Shown in pieces: positions 63,892 through 64,000 of a stretch of 64,000 nt of DNA. The stretch comes from Loktanella sp. S4079 (GTDB taxonomy: Bacteria; Pseudomonadota; Alphaproteobacteria; Rhodobacterales; Rhodobacteraceae). Every line of letters begins with the position of its first letter. The stretch's first letter is position 1. The position numbers and the translations under genes are program-made. Location of the stretch: positions 44,376 to 108,375 of the forward strand of contig NZ_JXYE01000010.1 in the NCBI RefSeq assembly GCF_000967725.1, written 5' to 3'. The notes under the pieces were generated by a model. That model saw only the letters and a program-made list of their open reading frames with translations, was not told where the DNA came from and ran no database searches.

Positions 63892-64000
63892 TTAAAATTC
63901 CACGACTGCTCGGATTGATTTTCCCTCGTGCATGAGGTCGAAGCCTTTGTTGATGTCTTCGAGCTTGAGCTTGTGGGTGATCATGGGGTCGATTTCGATT
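63892..64000 (-). CDS. S-(hydroxymethyl)glutathione dehydrogenase, C-terminal fragment
   Basis: Only the last 35 codons are present; the rest lies beyond the window. The reading is IEIDPMITHKLKLEDINKGF followed by DLMHEGKSIRAVVEF and stop. DLMHEGKSIR is the strongly conserved C-terminal signature of class III alcohol dehydrogenase, which oxidises the glutathione adduct of formaldehyde. It needs glutathione, whose first synthetic enzyme gshA is also in this window. Convergent with tetR. Confidence 0.88.
   Translation of the reverse strand, partial: IEIDPMITHKLKLEDINKGFDLMHEGKSIRAVVEF

Overview
The window reads as chromosomal DNA of a marine alphaproteobacterium of the Roseobacter group (Rhodobacteraceae). 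The evidence is the gene content and order: argH followed by a small lipoprotein gene, lysA and a DUF4175 (TIGR02302-type) gene; a thiCOSGEFD operon behind a TPP riboswitch; pyrB next to a degenerate pyrC; a tiny aa3-oxidase subunit IV gene; and TRAP and ABC uptake operons. The genus cannot be fixed from this sequence. Genes are densely packed, with many 1- or 4-base stop/start overlaps. I see no tRNA, rRNA, insertion sequence, prophage or CRISPR array.

Layout. 1-6.3 kb (minus strand): a LacI-controlled ABC sugar-uptake operon (regulator, binding protein, two permeases, a GH63-like glycosidase, and the first codons of the ATPase). A perfect 16-bp LacI-type palindrome lies in front of it. 6.4-15.1 kb: an RpiR-type regulator divergent from an operon for an N-formylglutamate amidohydrolase-like enzyme, a TRAP transporter, a glutamine-synthetase-like ligase, an aldehyde dehydrogenase and an iron alcohol dehydrogenase. 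Together they can be read as a gamma-glutamylation route for an imported amino alcohol. 15.2-21.5 kb: the thiamine operon. 21.7-24.6 kb (minus): ftsE, ftsX, an acyltransferase and a PPOX flavoprotein. 24.7-32.6 kb: a zinc-ribbon protein, DUF4175, lysA, DUF2834, a lipoprotein, argH, a TlpA-like protein and YqgE. 32.7-39.8 kb: a DsbD-N-like protein, an RND efflux pair, a MoaB-like protein and a uracil-DNA glycosylase. 39.9-43.3 kb: pyrB, an unknown membrane-anchored protein, a pyrC lacking key metal and catalytic residues, and plsY. 43.4-52.1 kb: small membrane proteins, gshA, a GNAT, rsmE, ubiA, an OmpA-family protein and a Sua5/TsaC protein. 52.2-57.4 kb: acyl-CoA dehydrogenase, MBL hydrolase, DUF6356, Lrp, DUF6173, cytochrome oxidase subunit IV and a lipoprotein. 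57.1-62.8 kb: azlCD, then fdhD-mobA-mobB-moeA for molybdenum cofactor maturation. MoeA carries an unusual N-terminal RNase H-like domain. 62.8-64 kb: a small secreted protein and a TetR regulator with matching operators, then the end of glutathione-dependent formaldehyde dehydrogenase.

The points most worth a second look are the amino-alcohol glutamylation cluster, the RNase H-like/MoeA fusion, the DUF11-like domain inserted in a sugar permease, the degenerate PyrC beside PyrB, the apparently leaderless lrp gene whose -10 box sits inside an inverted repeat, the convergent gene pair whose two stop codons lie in the arms of one 26-bp palindrome, and the TetR operator pair.
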